Source: Pseudomonas muyukensis (GTDB taxonomy: Bacteria > Pseudomonadota > Gammaproteobacteria > Pseudomonadales > Pseudomonadaceae). Taken from it: a stretch of 64,000 nucleotides of DNA. The notes under the pieces are model-generated. The model was given only the letters and a program-made list of their open reading frames with translations, searched no databases and was not told the DNA's origin. Where the stretch lies: contig NZ_CP077073.1 of NCBI RefSeq assembly GCF_019139535.1, positions 877,001-941,000 of the forward strand. The letters run 5' to 3'. Shown piece after piece: positions 36,905 through 45,301 of this stretch. Numbering within the stretch: position 1 is the first letter of the stretch; every line of letters starts with the position of its first letter. The position numbers and the translations under genes are program-made.

Positions 36905-37773
36905 AGACTGCCCCGTTCGCCAAACTGCTCGCGCCCTTGCTCGGCCTGGCCCTGCTGGCCGGCTGCAACCAATCCGAGGCACCGGCCAAGCCCGCTGCCG
37001 CGTCGCCGGCCAGCAGCTACCTGGAAACCATCAAGGCCCGCGACAAGCTGATCGTCGGCGTGTTCACCGACAAACCGCCGTTCGGCTTCGTCGATGAAAG
37101 CGGCCGCTACGTCGGTTTCGACACCGACATCGGCCGGCGTTTCGCCAAGGACCTGCTGGGCGACGAGAACAAGGTCGAGTTCGTCGCCGTCGAGCCGGCC
37201 AGCCGCATTCCGTTCCTGCAGAGCGACAAGGTCGACCTGATCCTCGCCAACATGACCGTCACCCCGGAGCGCAAGGAGGTGGTGGACTTCACCAACCCCA
37301 ACCTGCGCGTGGCGGTGCAAGCCCTCGTGGCCGACGGCAGCCCGGTGCGCAAGCTCGACGAGCTGGCCGACAAGACCATCATCGTCACCACCGGCACCAC
37401 TGCCGATATCTGGCTGAGCAAGACCCATCCGGACTGGAAGCTGCTCAAGTTCGAGAAGAACACCGAGTCGCTGGCGGCCCTGGCCAACGGCCGTGGCGAC
37501 GCCTACGCCCAGGACAACCTGATCCTGTTCAGCTGGGCCAAGCAGAATCCGGGCTATCGCGTGCTGCCGGACCTGCTGGGCGATGAAGCGCCGATTGCCC
37601 CGGCGGTGAAGAAGGGCAACACCGAGCTGCGTGACTGGGTGAACGCCGAGCTGGCCAAGCTGGGCGAGGAGCAGTATTTGCTCAAGCTGTACGACCAGTA
37701 CGTGCGTAAAGAGCTGAGCGACGACACCAAGCCCGAGAGCGTGATCGTCGAAGGGGGCAAGTGGCAGGGGTGA
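36901..37773 (+). CDS. Amino-acid ABC transporter lipoprotein binding protein
   Basis: A 290-aa SBP_bac_3 protein with a lipoprotein signal (MKTAPFAKLLAPLLGLALLA then GC, lipobox LAGC), so it is membrane-tethered rather than free. Family segments are KLIVGVFTDKPPFGFVDESG, ILANMTVTPERKEVVDFTNP and IIVTTGTTADIWLSKTHPDW. Last gene of the operon. Substrate not identifiable; position near metQ and the sulfur regulators hints at a sulfur amino acid. Confidence 0.92.
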   Translation: MKTAPFAKLLAPLLGLALLAGCNQSEAPAKPAAASPASSYLETIKARDKLIVGVFTDKPPFGFVDESGRYVGFDTDIGRRFAKDLLGDENKVEFVAVEPASRIPFLQSDKVDLILANMTVTPERKEVVDFTNPNLRVAVQALVADGSPVRKLDELADKTIIVTTGTTADIWLSKTHPDWKLLKFEKNTESLAALANGRGDAYAQDNLILFSWAKQNPGYRVLPDLLGDEAPIAPAVKKGNTELRDWVNAELAKLGEEQYLLKLYDQYVRKELSDDTKPESVIVEGGKWQG

Positions 37774-37807
37774 TTGTGTAACCGGGGCTACAACCCCCGG
37801 CAATTGA

Positions 37808-37886
37808 GCGATGGCCCCCTGTAGGCGCGGCCGCGATGCGGGCACTGCGGTGCATGGCATCCGCTGTGCTGGTGATCGCTACAGGG
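37808..37886. repeat. Degenerate REP-like pair after the amino-acid ABC operon
   Basis: CCTGTAGGCGCGGCCGCGAT (37809-37828) and GGTGATCGCTACAGGGG (from about 37871) are weak inverse copies between the convergent ABC operon and acylase gene. Confidence 0.45.
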
Positions 37887-37906
37887 GTTGTGCAACGCGC
37901 TGGCCA

Positions 37907-40273
37907 TTATTTGTCCGGCACCAGGCGCAACGTGCTCTGCGCCGGGATCACCCCCATCCGCGCCTTGTGGTAGCGCCCGTCGATGTAGTCCTGCGCCTGG
38001 TCGCCATAGTGCCGGTCGAACGGCACGCCGCTCTGCCCGACCGGGTTGATGGTCAGTGCCGCGCCGGCGTCGGCGAAATCGATCAGGCGGCGGGTGGATG
38101 GCCCGTAGGTGACAGGCCAGGGCGCCGGGCCGATCTTCGCCGACAGGTTGTTCGGCACCTCGTGGGTCCCCGGCGCGGCGTAGGGGCCGACATTGAACAA
38201 CAGGTTCAGCGGCTTTTTCACGCCCAGCGGATGGTTGTGGGTGAGGGTGTGGGCCTTGCCCCATTGCCAGCTGGCCGGGTCCTTGCCCAAGGTCGCGCGC
38301 AGGTGCTTGAGGCTGCGCTGCCAGGCCAGGCGCACGATGGCGTTGCGATCGGTGTGTTCGTTGCTACCGCTCAGGTTCCACCAGGGCGATTCAGGATCGG
38401 CAGCCAGGCGAGGCAAAGCAGCGTCGATGGCACGGGTACTGATAAGCACCGCGAACCAGGTGTCGCCCAGTTCGTCGTGCAGGGCGGCGAACGCCAGCTC
38501 GTAGAGGAACTGGTTGAACAGCGTGGCGCTGGTGGAGTCCAGCGGGTAGTCGCCGCGCCAGGCCGCCAGTTGCTCGACCAGTTCTTTCTCTTCGTCGCCC
38601 TGGGCGACGTTGCGCAAGGTGCCGAGCAGCGGTGCCAGCGTACGCGGGCCATAGTCGGTGCTGGTGTCCAGCTGCAGGGCCTGGCTGTTCTGGGTGTCCC
38701 ACTTGATGTCCGGGTCGCGTAACAGGCGATCGAGCTGGTGCCCCCGGTCGGCCAGGTTGTAGTAGCCGGGCACGGGCAGGGCGCCCGGTGGCTGGTAATT
38801 GGCCGAAACGATGTAGCCACTGGCCGGGTTCTCCTGTTGCGGATTGGCGCTGAACGGGTAGAAGCCCGGCTTGTCGGCCTGGCCGCTGGCGCCATCGAGA
38901 ATGAACGCCGGGTTGACGCCGTCCGGGCGGATTGGCAGCCGCGCCGCCGCCCACCAGCCGATATCGCCGCGGGCATTGGCCCATACCAGGTTCAGCCCCG
39001 GTGCCTGGACCTTGGCTGCCGCCTCGCGCATCTTGGCCAGGGTGTCGGCGCGGTTGATCTGGTAGAAACCCTCGAGTATCGGGTTGTCAGTTTCCAGGAA
39101 GGCCCACCACATGGCGATGGGCGTCGGGCCAGCGGTGTCGCCAAGCACGCTGTTGACGATCGGACCGTGGGGCGAGCGGCGCAAGGTGATGCTGGCCGGC
39201 TCCGCGTCCTTGACTGCGATTTTCTGCTCGGACTTTTCCAGTGGCTGCCATTTGCCGTCGACCATCACCTGCTCGGGGTCCTGCGGATTGGTCCGCTCCG
39301 CGATCAGGTCGACGTCGTCGTTCTGGAACATGGTCAGGCTCCAGCCAAAGTCGCGGTTGTGGCCGAGCAGGGCGAACGGGTTGAGGGCCTGGAAATAGCC
39401 ATACAGGCTGAAGCCTGGCGCCGACAGCTCGGCCTCGTACCACACCGCCGGCACGGCGAAGCTGATATGCGGGTCGCCGGCCAGCAACGGCCGGCCACTG
39501 TGGGTACGGCTGCCGGCCACGGCCCAGGCGTTGCTGCCCTCGAACTGCGGGATGCCGGCATCGCCCAGGGCATCCTGGCTGAGCCGCGCCAGTCGCTCCA
39601 GGCCGCGCCAGTCAGTGGCGGCCAGGGGCGAGCCCAGGGCACCGTTGGGTTGCCAGTCGAGGTCGAAGATCTTCAGGTACTCGGCGCCGAGCTGGTCGCG
39701 GATGTAGGTCAGCGCCGGCTCGGTGCGAAACGCCGCGGCAAAGCTGTAGGCCAGGTAACCGGCAATGCTCAGGGTGTCTTCGGCGCTGAAGGGCCGTGGC
39801 GCGATGCCGAGCAGGTCGAACTCCATCGGCTTAGGGTGGCTGGCCTGCCACTGGTTGATGCCATCCAGGTAGGCCAGCAGCGCCTGCCAGGCCGGCGCTT
39901 GCGGGTCTTGTCGCTGCACCATCAGCGCCGCCTGGTCGCGGATGCGTAGGCTGCGGAACAGGGTATCGGTGGCCAGCAGCTTGGCGCCCAGCACCTCGGC
40001 CAGTTCGCCGCGGGCCAGGCGGCGCATGATTTCCATCTGGAACAATCGGTCCTGGGCGTGCACGTAGCCCAGGGCGCGATAGAGGTCTGCCTGGTTCTGC
40101 GCTTGCAGGTGCGGTACGCCACGGGCGTCGTAGCGCACGCTGACCGGCGCCTGTAGCCCGGCGACGGCCACTTCGCCCTCACGTTGCGGCTGCTTGCCCT
40201 GCACGTACCAGTAACCGGTGCCAGCGGCGGCCACGGCGATCACCACCGCCAGCAGGGTCAGGCTGCGCTTCAT
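37907..40273 (-). CDS. Penicillin acylase-family Ntn-hydrolase, possible AHL acylase (HacB-like)
   Basis: A 788-aa precursor of the Ntn-hydrolase penicillin acylase family. After an N-terminal signal/anchor (MKRSLTLLAVVIAVAAAGTG) comes the alpha chain, a spacer, and the self-processing site Gly246-Ser247 in FEGSNAWAVAGSRTHSG; Ser247 would become the catalytic N-terminal residue of the beta chain. The beta chain has GHNRDFGWSLTMFQNDDVDL and SGNEHTDRNA-like segments of the family. Gene context matches P. aeruginosa PA0305 (hacB), which degrades acyl-homoserine lactones, as I recall. Substrate is inferred. Confidence 0.9.
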   Translation of the reverse strand: MKRSLTLLAVVIAVAAAGTGYWYVQGKQPQREGEVAVAGLQAPVSVRYDARGVPHLQAQNQADLYRALGYVHAQDRLFQMEIMRRLARGELAEVLGAKLLATDTLFRSLRIRDQAALMVQRQDPQAPAWQALLAYLDGINQWQASHPKPMEFDLLGIAPRPFSAEDTLSIAGYLAYSFAAAFRTEPALTYIRDQLGAEYLKIFDLDWQPNGALGSPLAATDWRGLERLARLSQDALGDAGIPQFEGSNAWAVAGSRTHSGRPLLAGDPHISFAVPAVWYEAELSAPGFSLYGYFQALNPFALLGHNRDFGWSLTMFQNDDVDLIAERTNPQDPEQVMVDGKWQPLEKSEQKIAVKDAEPASITLRRSPHGPIVNSVLGDTAGPTPIAMWWAFLETDNPILEGFYQINRADTLAKMREAAAKVQAPGLNLVWANARGDIGWWAAARLPIRPDGVNPAFILDGASGQADKPGFYPFSANPQQENPASGYIVSANYQPPGALPVPGYYNLADRGHQLDRLLRDPDIKWDTQNSQALQLDTSTDYGPRTLAPLLGTLRNVAQGDEEKELVEQLAAWRGDYPLDSTSATLFNQFLYELAFAALHDELGDTWFAVLISTRAIDAALPRLAADPESPWWNLSGSNEHTDRNAIVRLAWQRSLKHLRATLGKDPASWQWGKAHTLTHNHPLGVKKPLNLLFNVGPYAAPGTHEVPNNLSAKIGPAPWPVTYGPSTRRLIDFADAGAALTINPVGQSGVPFDRHYGDQAQDYIDGRYHKARMGVIPAQSTLRLVPDK

Positions 40274-40360
40274 CGAGACTCCTTGTGCATTCGAGGGTTA
40301 AATGTGGTCCGATCATCGACGCAATCGCGAACTGAGCATAGTCCCCTGACAGGAGTTTCC

Positions 40361-40927
40361 ATGTCCCTCAGCGAAAAACAGAAGATGTTGGCCGGCCAGC
40401 TCTACCATGCCGGTTGCCCCGAACTGCAGGCCGAACAGATCGCCAACAAGCACTGGATGCACCGCTACAACAGCAGCGTCGAGTTGCTCAACGACGCGCG
40501 CCACGGCCTGCTGCTCGAGCATTTCGGCCAGGTCGGCGACGGTGCGGTGATCCGCCCGCCGTTCCATTGCGACTACGGCTACAACATCAGCATCGGCGCC
40601 AACAGCTTCATGAACTTCAACTGCGTGATCCTCGATGTGCTGCCGGTGCGCATCGGTGCCGACTGCCAGATCGGCCCGGCGGTGCAGATCTACACCGCCG
40701 ACCACCCCATGGACGCGGAGCTTCGCCGCAGTGGCCTGGAGAGCGGGCGGCCGGTGAGCATCGGCGACAACGTGTGGATCGGCGGCGGGGCGATCATCCT
40801 GCCCGGGGTGAGCATTGGCGATAACGCCGTGGTCGGCGCCGGCAGCGTGGTGACCCGCGATGTACCGGCAGGGGCGGTGGCGGTGGGCAACCCGGCGCGG
40901 CTGCGTCAGCCGGCCCAGGGGCAGTAG
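40361..40927 (+). CDS. Maltose O-acetyltransferase/NodL-family acetyltransferase
   Basis: A 188-aa hexapeptide-repeat acetyltransferase. The N-terminal Mac domain (QKMLAGQLYHAGCPELQAEQ) and the beta-helix with HCDYGYNISIGANSFMNFNC, HPMDAELRRSG and VWIGGGAIILPGVSIGDNAV are those of Maa/NodL. It acetylates a sugar with acetyl-CoA; which sugar is unknown. AGGAG precedes the ATG. The 3' end overlaps the convergent DUF6436 gene by 22 bp. Confidence 0.92.
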   Translation: MSLSEKQKMLAGQLYHAGCPELQAEQIANKHWMHRYNSSVELLNDARHGLLLEHFGQVGDGAVIRPPFHCDYGYNISIGANSFMNFNCVILDVLPVRIGADCQIGPAVQIYTADHPMDAELRRSGLESGRPVSIGDNVWIGGGAIILPGVSIGDNAVVGAGSVVTRDVPAGAVAVGNPARLRQPAQGQ

Positions 40928-41463
40928 CAGCCCAGCGCGAGGGTGTTGGAGGCCTGGACCCGGCGCCCTTGTTCCAGTGCCTTGAGGATCGGCTCGATGA
41001 AACTGTTGCTCGAGTTGCACACCGCGCCTTCGCTGTAGGGGCCGAAATAGGCGAGGTTGCCTGCGGGGTCCCAGATCGCCACGGCGGGCGTGGCGGGCAG
41101 CCGTTCACTGCCGGGCAGGCTGGCCAGGGGCTTGAGGGCGGTGAGGTTGGCGGGGAGCTGGCCGTGGCTGGCGGGTTTTTGCACCACGTAAAAGCGCACG
41201 CCCCGTGGGACGAACTGCGCGACCAGCTCGCCCAGGTGCTGCTGGTTGCCGACATTGCAGGGGCAGGCCGGGTCCCAGAAATGCATCACGCGGATCGGGC
41301 CGGGGCCAGCCAGCTCGGCTGGCAGGCGCAGTTGGCTGCCATCGAAGAAGGTCGCCTGGTTGTCGAATGGGCGCAAGTAGCGGCGCTGGAAGCTGTCGTA
41401 GGCCCACCACAGGGCGGCAGCGCAGAGCAGCAGTGCAAGAAGTGTGAACAATCGCTTGGCCAT
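40906..41463 (-). CDS. DUF6436-type thioredoxin-like membrane-anchored protein
   Basis: A 185-aa protein with one N-terminal membrane anchor (FTLLALLLCAAALWWAYDSF) and a thioredoxin-like periplasmic domain. The active-site-like segment is FWDPACPCNVGNQQ, with Cys-Pro-Cys in place of the usual CxxC, and further cysteines appear in EGAVCNSSNSF and at the extreme C-terminus in LGCYCPW (Cys-x-Cys). A redox or metal function is suggested but unproven. It overlaps the acetyltransferase gene tail-to-tail by 22 bp. Confidence 0.75.
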   Translation of the reverse strand: MAKRLFTLLALLLCAAALWWAYDSFQRRYLRPFDNQATFFDGSQLRLPAELAGPGPIRVMHFWDPACPCNVGNQQHLGELVAQFVPRGVRFYVVQKPASHGQLPANLTALKPLASLPGSERLPATPAVAIWDPAGNLAYFGPYSEGAVCNSSNSFIEPILKALEQGRRVQASNTLALGCYCPWAG

Positions 41464-41483
41464 AGGTGCCTTGGCGCGCTGTG

Positions 41484-41516
41484 CGTGGGAGCGGGCTTGC
41501 CCCGCGATGGCCGCTG
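41484..41516. repeat. Single REP-like element (GCGGGCTTGCCCCGCGATG type)
   Basis: GGAGCGGGCTTGCCCCGCGA begins near 41489, between the divergent DUF6436 and hydrolase genes. Only one arm is present. Confidence 0.5.
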
Positions 41517-41632
41517 TTCAGCCATCGTCCCCAGCAGGTCGCGTGGTTCGTTGAAAAAGGCGCCAAGCTTGCCATGGCGCGGCCCAGAGCTGAATATCGC
41601 AGATCAATACTCGCTGCACTTCGGATCTACCC

Positions 41633-42559
41633 ATGCCTGCCAGTTTTCACCCCGACCTGCTGCGCACCAGCCTGTCGCCCCTCACCGCGCGCCAGCCGTT
41701 GTCCGCCCAGGGCCAGGCCTACCAGCGCTTCTACGGCCTGGACCTGCCCGCGCACAGCTGGCTGGGCGGTTTCCAGGCGGCGGGCTTCGACCTGGTCGGC
41801 CAGGCCTGGCTGCCCGAGCAGGCGCAGGCCACGCTGTTCCTGTTGCACGGCTACTACGACCACATGGGCCTGTACCGTCATGTGATCGCCTGGGCGCTGC
41901 GCCAGGGTTTTGCGGTGATCGCCTGCGACCTGCCGGGGCATGGCTTGTCCAGTGGCGAGCGGGCCAGCATCGACGATTTCGGGCGTTACCAGCAGGTGCT
42001 CGATGCCTTGTTCGAGCAGGCGCGCCAGCTCGGCCTGCCGCGGCCCTGGCACCTGTGCGGGCAGAGTACCGGTGGGGCGATCGTGGTCGATCATCTGTTG
42101 CTGCATGGCGAGCAGAGCCCGGCGGACGGCGAGGTGATCTTGTTGGCGCCGCTGGTTCGCCCGCGCGCCTGGCACTGGTCCAAGCTCAGCTATTGCCTGT
42201 TGCGTCACTTCGTCGATGGTATCGAGCGGCGCTTCAGCGAGAACACCAACGACCCGGCCTTCCTGGCGTTTCTCCAAGCCGACCCGCTGCAGCCACGGCG
42301 CCTGCCGACTGCCTGGGTCGGGGCATTGGTGCAGTGGATCCGGCGTATCGAGGCGGCGCCGCGCAGCCCGCGGCGACTGCTGATCGTGCAGGGCGAGGCG
42401 GACGGCACGGTGGACTGGCCCTACAACCTGCAGGTGCTCAAGGCCAAGTTCGCCGAGCCGCAGATCCTCATGCTGCCCGAGGCGCGGCATCACCTGGCCA
42501 ATGAACTGCCCGGCATTCGCCAGCGCTACTTCGACTTCATCGGCCAGCGGCTGGGCTGA
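41633..42559 (+). CDS. Monoacylglycerol lipase-like alpha/beta hydrolase
   Basis: A 308-aa alpha/beta hydrolase of the Hydrolase_4 (lysophospholipase/MGL) family: oxyanion region LFLLHGYYDHMGLYRHVI, nucleophile GQSTGG, acid Asp in GEADGTVDW and His in RHHLANE. A lipid or ester substrate is likely but not determined. Its TGA stop abuts the convergent DUF2059 gene with no spacer (TGATCA at 42557-42562). Confidence 0.88.
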   Translation: MPASFHPDLLRTSLSPLTARQPLSAQGQAYQRFYGLDLPAHSWLGGFQAAGFDLVGQAWLPEQAQATLFLLHGYYDHMGLYRHVIAWALRQGFAVIACDLPGHGLSSGERASIDDFGRYQQVLDALFEQARQLGLPRPWHLCGQSTGGAIVVDHLLLHGEQSPADGEVILLAPLVRPRAWHWSKLSYCLLRHFVDGIERRFSENTNDPAFLAFLQADPLQPRRLPTAWVGALVQWIRRIEAAPRSPRRLLIVQGEADGTVDWPYNLQVLKAKFAEPQILMLPEARHHLANELPGIRQRYFDFIGQRLG

Positions 42560-43312
42560 TCACTTCAGCTCGGCGGCGTTCTGGCCCACCGCCAGGGCGG
42601 CGCGCACCGCGCTCACCGCGGCCTTGTAGTAGGCCTGGCCGTCGCTGGACTCGGCGAAGCTGGCGAATTGCTCGAGCTCGGCATCGGAGAGGTCGCGGTA
42701 GACATACAGCAAGGTGTTGTTCAGGTCTTCGCCCACCTGGTTCATCAGCCGTTGGCGCTGGCCGTCGAGCAGGTTCTGGGCCTGGCCGCCGCCAAACAAG
42801 CCAGGCAGCATCGAGCTGAGGCTGTCGGCGGCCACCCCGGCGATGGCCAGGCTGACTTCGGCACCGGCTTCGCGCGCGGGCAGGGCCTGGGCCAGGTGGC
42901 CAACGATCAGCAGGCGGTTGTCGCTGGCCTGGATCTTCGGCAGGCCCTTGGCGTTCTTCGCCAGCTGGTCCTTGCGCGTGGCCAGCAGCTCGGCGGCCAC
43001 CACCTTGCGCCCCAGCGGCGACTGGAAGAACGCCAGGGCCGGCGTCGGGTTACCCAGGTTGGCGCGCAGTTGCGCCTGGGCGCGACGATCCATGGCCTGG
43101 GCCTGGAAGCGCTGGTTGCTGTTGTTGACCAGGGCTTGGTAGACGGCAGGCGGCAGGCTGTTGCGGTAGCGCTGCTGGGCGGCGCTCACGGCATCGTTGA
43201 AATGGGCGCGCTGGTCGGGCCAGCCGGCGGCCTTGTACAGTTGGTCGAGGCTGTCTGCCCAGACAGGCATGGTGCAGGTCAGCAGCACTAGCAGGGAAAA
43301 CAAACGGCGCAT
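42560..43312 (-). CDS. DUF2059-type secreted protein
   Basis: A 250-aa protein with a signal peptide (MRRLFSLLVLLTCTMPVWAD) and a mostly helical body. The segment DLSDAELEQFASFAESSDGQ followed by AYYKA is characteristic of DUF2059, found in periplasmic proteins of unknown role. Its stop abuts that of the hydrolase. No partner is evident. Confidence 0.78.
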   Translation of the reverse strand: MRRLFSLLVLLTCTMPVWADSLDQLYKAAGWPDQRAHFNDAVSAAQQRYRNSLPPAVYQALVNNSNQRFQAQAMDRRAQAQLRANLGNPTPALAFFQSPLGRKVVAAELLATRKDQLAKNAKGLPKIQASDNRLLIVGHLAQALPAREAGAEVSLAIAGVAADSLSSMLPGLFGGGQAQNLLDGQRQRLMNQVGEDLNNTLLYVYRDLSDAELEQFASFAESSDGQAYYKAAVSAVRAALAVGQNAAELK

Positions 43313-43433
43313 TCAGGACTCCTGTCGGCAGGCGGCTATTGTCCGTGGCGTGGCGGGGCTTTGTCGAGACGCCAATGGCGGTTCCTGACCAAGTGGCGCT
43401 GTGCGAGTGACGGGCGAATGGATATGATGCGCC

Positions 43434-44057
43434 ATGCACAATCCTTCCGAACATTCGCTGCTGTCGGCCATCGTCGACGACCTGGCCGCCCGTGGCTGGT
43501 CGCAGCAATCCCTATTCCTGCCCGCCGAGCTGTCGCGCGGGCTCGCCGCCGAGTGCCGACGCCGCTACGCCGAAGGTGAGCTCAACCCCGCCGGGGTCGG
43601 GCGCGGCGCCGCGCAGGAGATCCGCGAGGCGATTCGCGGCGACCAGATCCAGTGGATCGACCCTGGGGAATCGGACGTCTGCGACCGTTACCTGGGCAAG
43701 ATGGATGGCTTGCGCCAGGCCATCAACCAGGGGTTGTTCCTGGGGTTGGAGGATTTCGAATGCCACTTTGCCTTGTACCCGCCGGGGGCGTTCTACAAAC
43801 GCCACCTCGATCGCTTCCGCGACGATGACCGGCGCATGGTCTCCGCCGTGCTCTACCTCAACGAGGGCTGGCAGGTGGACGACGGCGGGCAGTTGCGCAT
43901 GTTCCTGGCCGAGGGCGTCGAGCACGACGTGCAACCGCTCGCCGGTAGCCTGGTGGTGTTCCTCTCCGGCGATGTGCCCCATGAAGTTCTGCCGGCCGGG
44001 CGCGAGCGCCTGTCGTTGACCGGCTGGTTCCGGCGCCGCGGCAATGACCCGTTCTGA
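43434..44057 (+). CDS. 2OG-Fe(II) oxygenase family protein
   Basis: A 207-aa member of the 2-oxoglutarate/Fe(II) dioxygenase superfamily. The metal ligands are visible as His-x-Asp in FYKRHLDRFRDDD and the distal His in SGDVPHEVLPA, followed by an Arg in RERLSLTGWF for 2-oxoglutarate. It resembles prolyl-4-hydroxylase-type proteins; the target is unknown. It overlaps the DUF523 gene by 14 nt, so the two are cotranscribed. Confidence 0.87.
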   Translation: MHNPSEHSLLSAIVDDLAARGWSQQSLFLPAELSRGLAAECRRRYAEGELNPAGVGRGAAQEIREAIRGDQIQWIDPGESDVCDRYLGKMDGLRQAINQGLFLGLEDFECHFALYPPGAFYKRHLDRFRDDDRRMVSAVLYLNEGWQVDDGGQLRMFLAEGVEHDVQPLAGSLVVFLSGDVPHEVLPAGRERLSLTGWFRRRGNDPF

Positions 44058-44547
44058 GCGACCGAAGGTGCTGGTCAGCGCCTGCCTGCTGGGCCAGCCG
44101 GTGCGCTACGACGGCCGGGCCAGTGGCCATCCCGACCTGCTGCAACGCTGGCAGGCCGAGGGCCGGGTGGTGCCGTTGTGCCCGGAGGTTGCCGGTGGCT
44201 TGCCGACGCCACGCCCGCCTGCGGAGATTGCGGGCGGGCAGGGTGGTCAGGTGCTGGACGGGCAGGCCCAGGTGCTGACCGTGACAGGCGAGGACGTCAG
44301 CGCGGCGTTCATGGCCGGGGCGCAACTGGCGCTGGCGCTGGTGCGCCGGCATGGCATCGGCGTGGCGGTGCTCAAGTCCGCTAGCCCGTCGTGCGGCAAT
44401 CGGTTGACCTATGACGGCAGCTTCACGGGCGTGAAGGTGACGGGGGAAGGGGTGACCACGGCGTTGCTGCGACGCGAAGGGGTGCTGGTGTTCAGCGAGC
44501 TGGAACTGGACCAGGCGGCGCAGGCCCTGAGCCACGCCGAGCTGTAG
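44044..44547 (+). CDS. DUF523/TudS-like [4Fe-4S] desulfidase
   Basis: A 167-aa DUF523 protein. Three conserved cysteines, Cys14 (SACLLG), Cys46 (LCPEVAGG) and Cys117 (SPSCGN), match those that hold the [4Fe-4S] cluster in TudS, an enzyme that removes sulfur from thiouracil. The acidic residue in PEV is also kept. Desulfuration of a thiolated base is therefore a fair inference. The TAG stop lies inside the left arm of a REP pair. Confidence 0.82.
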   Translation: MTRSERPKVLVSACLLGQPVRYDGRASGHPDLLQRWQAEGRVVPLCPEVAGGLPTPRPPAEIAGGQGGQVLDGQAQVLTVTGEDVSAAFMAGAQLALALVRRHGIGVAVLKSASPSCGNRLTYDGSFTGVKVTGEGVTTALLRREGVLVFSELELDQAAQALSHAEL

Positions 44548-44616
44548 GCGCCAGCCTTGCTGGCGAACGGCGCCGCAGCGTTTTCAGGGCTGTTCGCCAG
44601 CAAGGCTGGCGCCTAC
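44544..44616. repeat. REP pair whose arms hold the stop codons of both convergent genes
   Basis: Arms 44544-44568 and 44592-44616 are exact inverse copies over 25 bp, starting GTAGGCGCCAGCCTTGCTGG. The TAG at 44545-44547 ends the DUF523 gene, and the TAG of the inverse arm (CTA at 44613-44615 on plus) ends the binding-protein gene. Confidence 0.9.
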
Positions 44617-45074
44617 GGGAACCACTTCTGTTCCAGCTCGGCCAGGCGCCCATTGTCCTTGAGCCGCTGCAAGGCATTGTTCAGCGCGCTTTCGAATGCC
44701 GGATTGTCCTTCTGGAATGGAATCACCAGGTGCTGGTCGCCAAAGGGCTGGCTGGCGCTCAACGCGGGTGGGCGTTGGTTTTGTGCATCGGGCTTGTCGA
44801 CCGTGATGTCGACCTTGCCGCTCTCTACCCCCGCCAGCGCTTGCGCAGCGGGCGTTTCGATGAACTCGGCGCGCAGGTCCAGCTCCCGGGCCAAGGCCTG
44901 GCCAAGCTCGATATCGAAGCCGGTCAGGTGTTCGTCCTGCTTGAAGGCATAGGGCGCGGCGTCGCTTTGTACCGCTATGCGCAACTCCCCCCGGTCGTTG
45001 ATTTCATCGATCAGTTCGGCCTGGGCCAGTGGAGTGAACAGTGCTGCCAGCAGTACGCCAGTGGTCAAGCGCAT
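44613..45074 (-). CDS. Half-size SBP_bac_3-type periplasmic protein
   Basis: Only 153 aa against the usual 240-280. It has a signal peptide (MRLTTGVLLAALFTPLAQA), the first lobe of an amino-acid-binding protein (LRIAVQSDAAPYAFKQDEHL then TGFDIELGQALARELDL), and then passes straight from KVDITVDKPDAQ to the closing region LVIPFQKDNPAFESALNNAL and GRLAELEQKWFP, so lobe two is absent. No frameshift is apparent. It may bind ligand as one lobe, act as a sensor, or be a decayed gene. The stop codon is supplied by a REP arm. Confidence 0.82.
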   Translation of the reverse strand: MRLTTGVLLAALFTPLAQAELIDEINDRGELRIAVQSDAAPYAFKQDEHLTGFDIELGQALARELDLRAEFIETPAAQALAGVESGKVDITVDKPDAQNQRPPALSASQPFGDQHLVIPFQKDNPAFESALNNALQRLKDNGRLAELEQKWFP

Positions 45075-45301
45075 GAGAGCCCCTTTGTTGTTTGGCAGGA
45101 GGGTTTCATCCGCCGGTGCTTTGTGCGTGCGCCGGTCGAACGCAGCCTATGACCTCGGCCCAAGCCTTATGTTTGCCATGCCGCGCAAATATTTGCGCGG
45201 TGATTTTTGAACCACTCGAGGTGCAGGTGGACTATGGTGAAGTACCGCTGCACTTCGTTTAAGTGACAGCGGTCAATTGAAGTGAATCACAGGAGAAGTG
45301 A

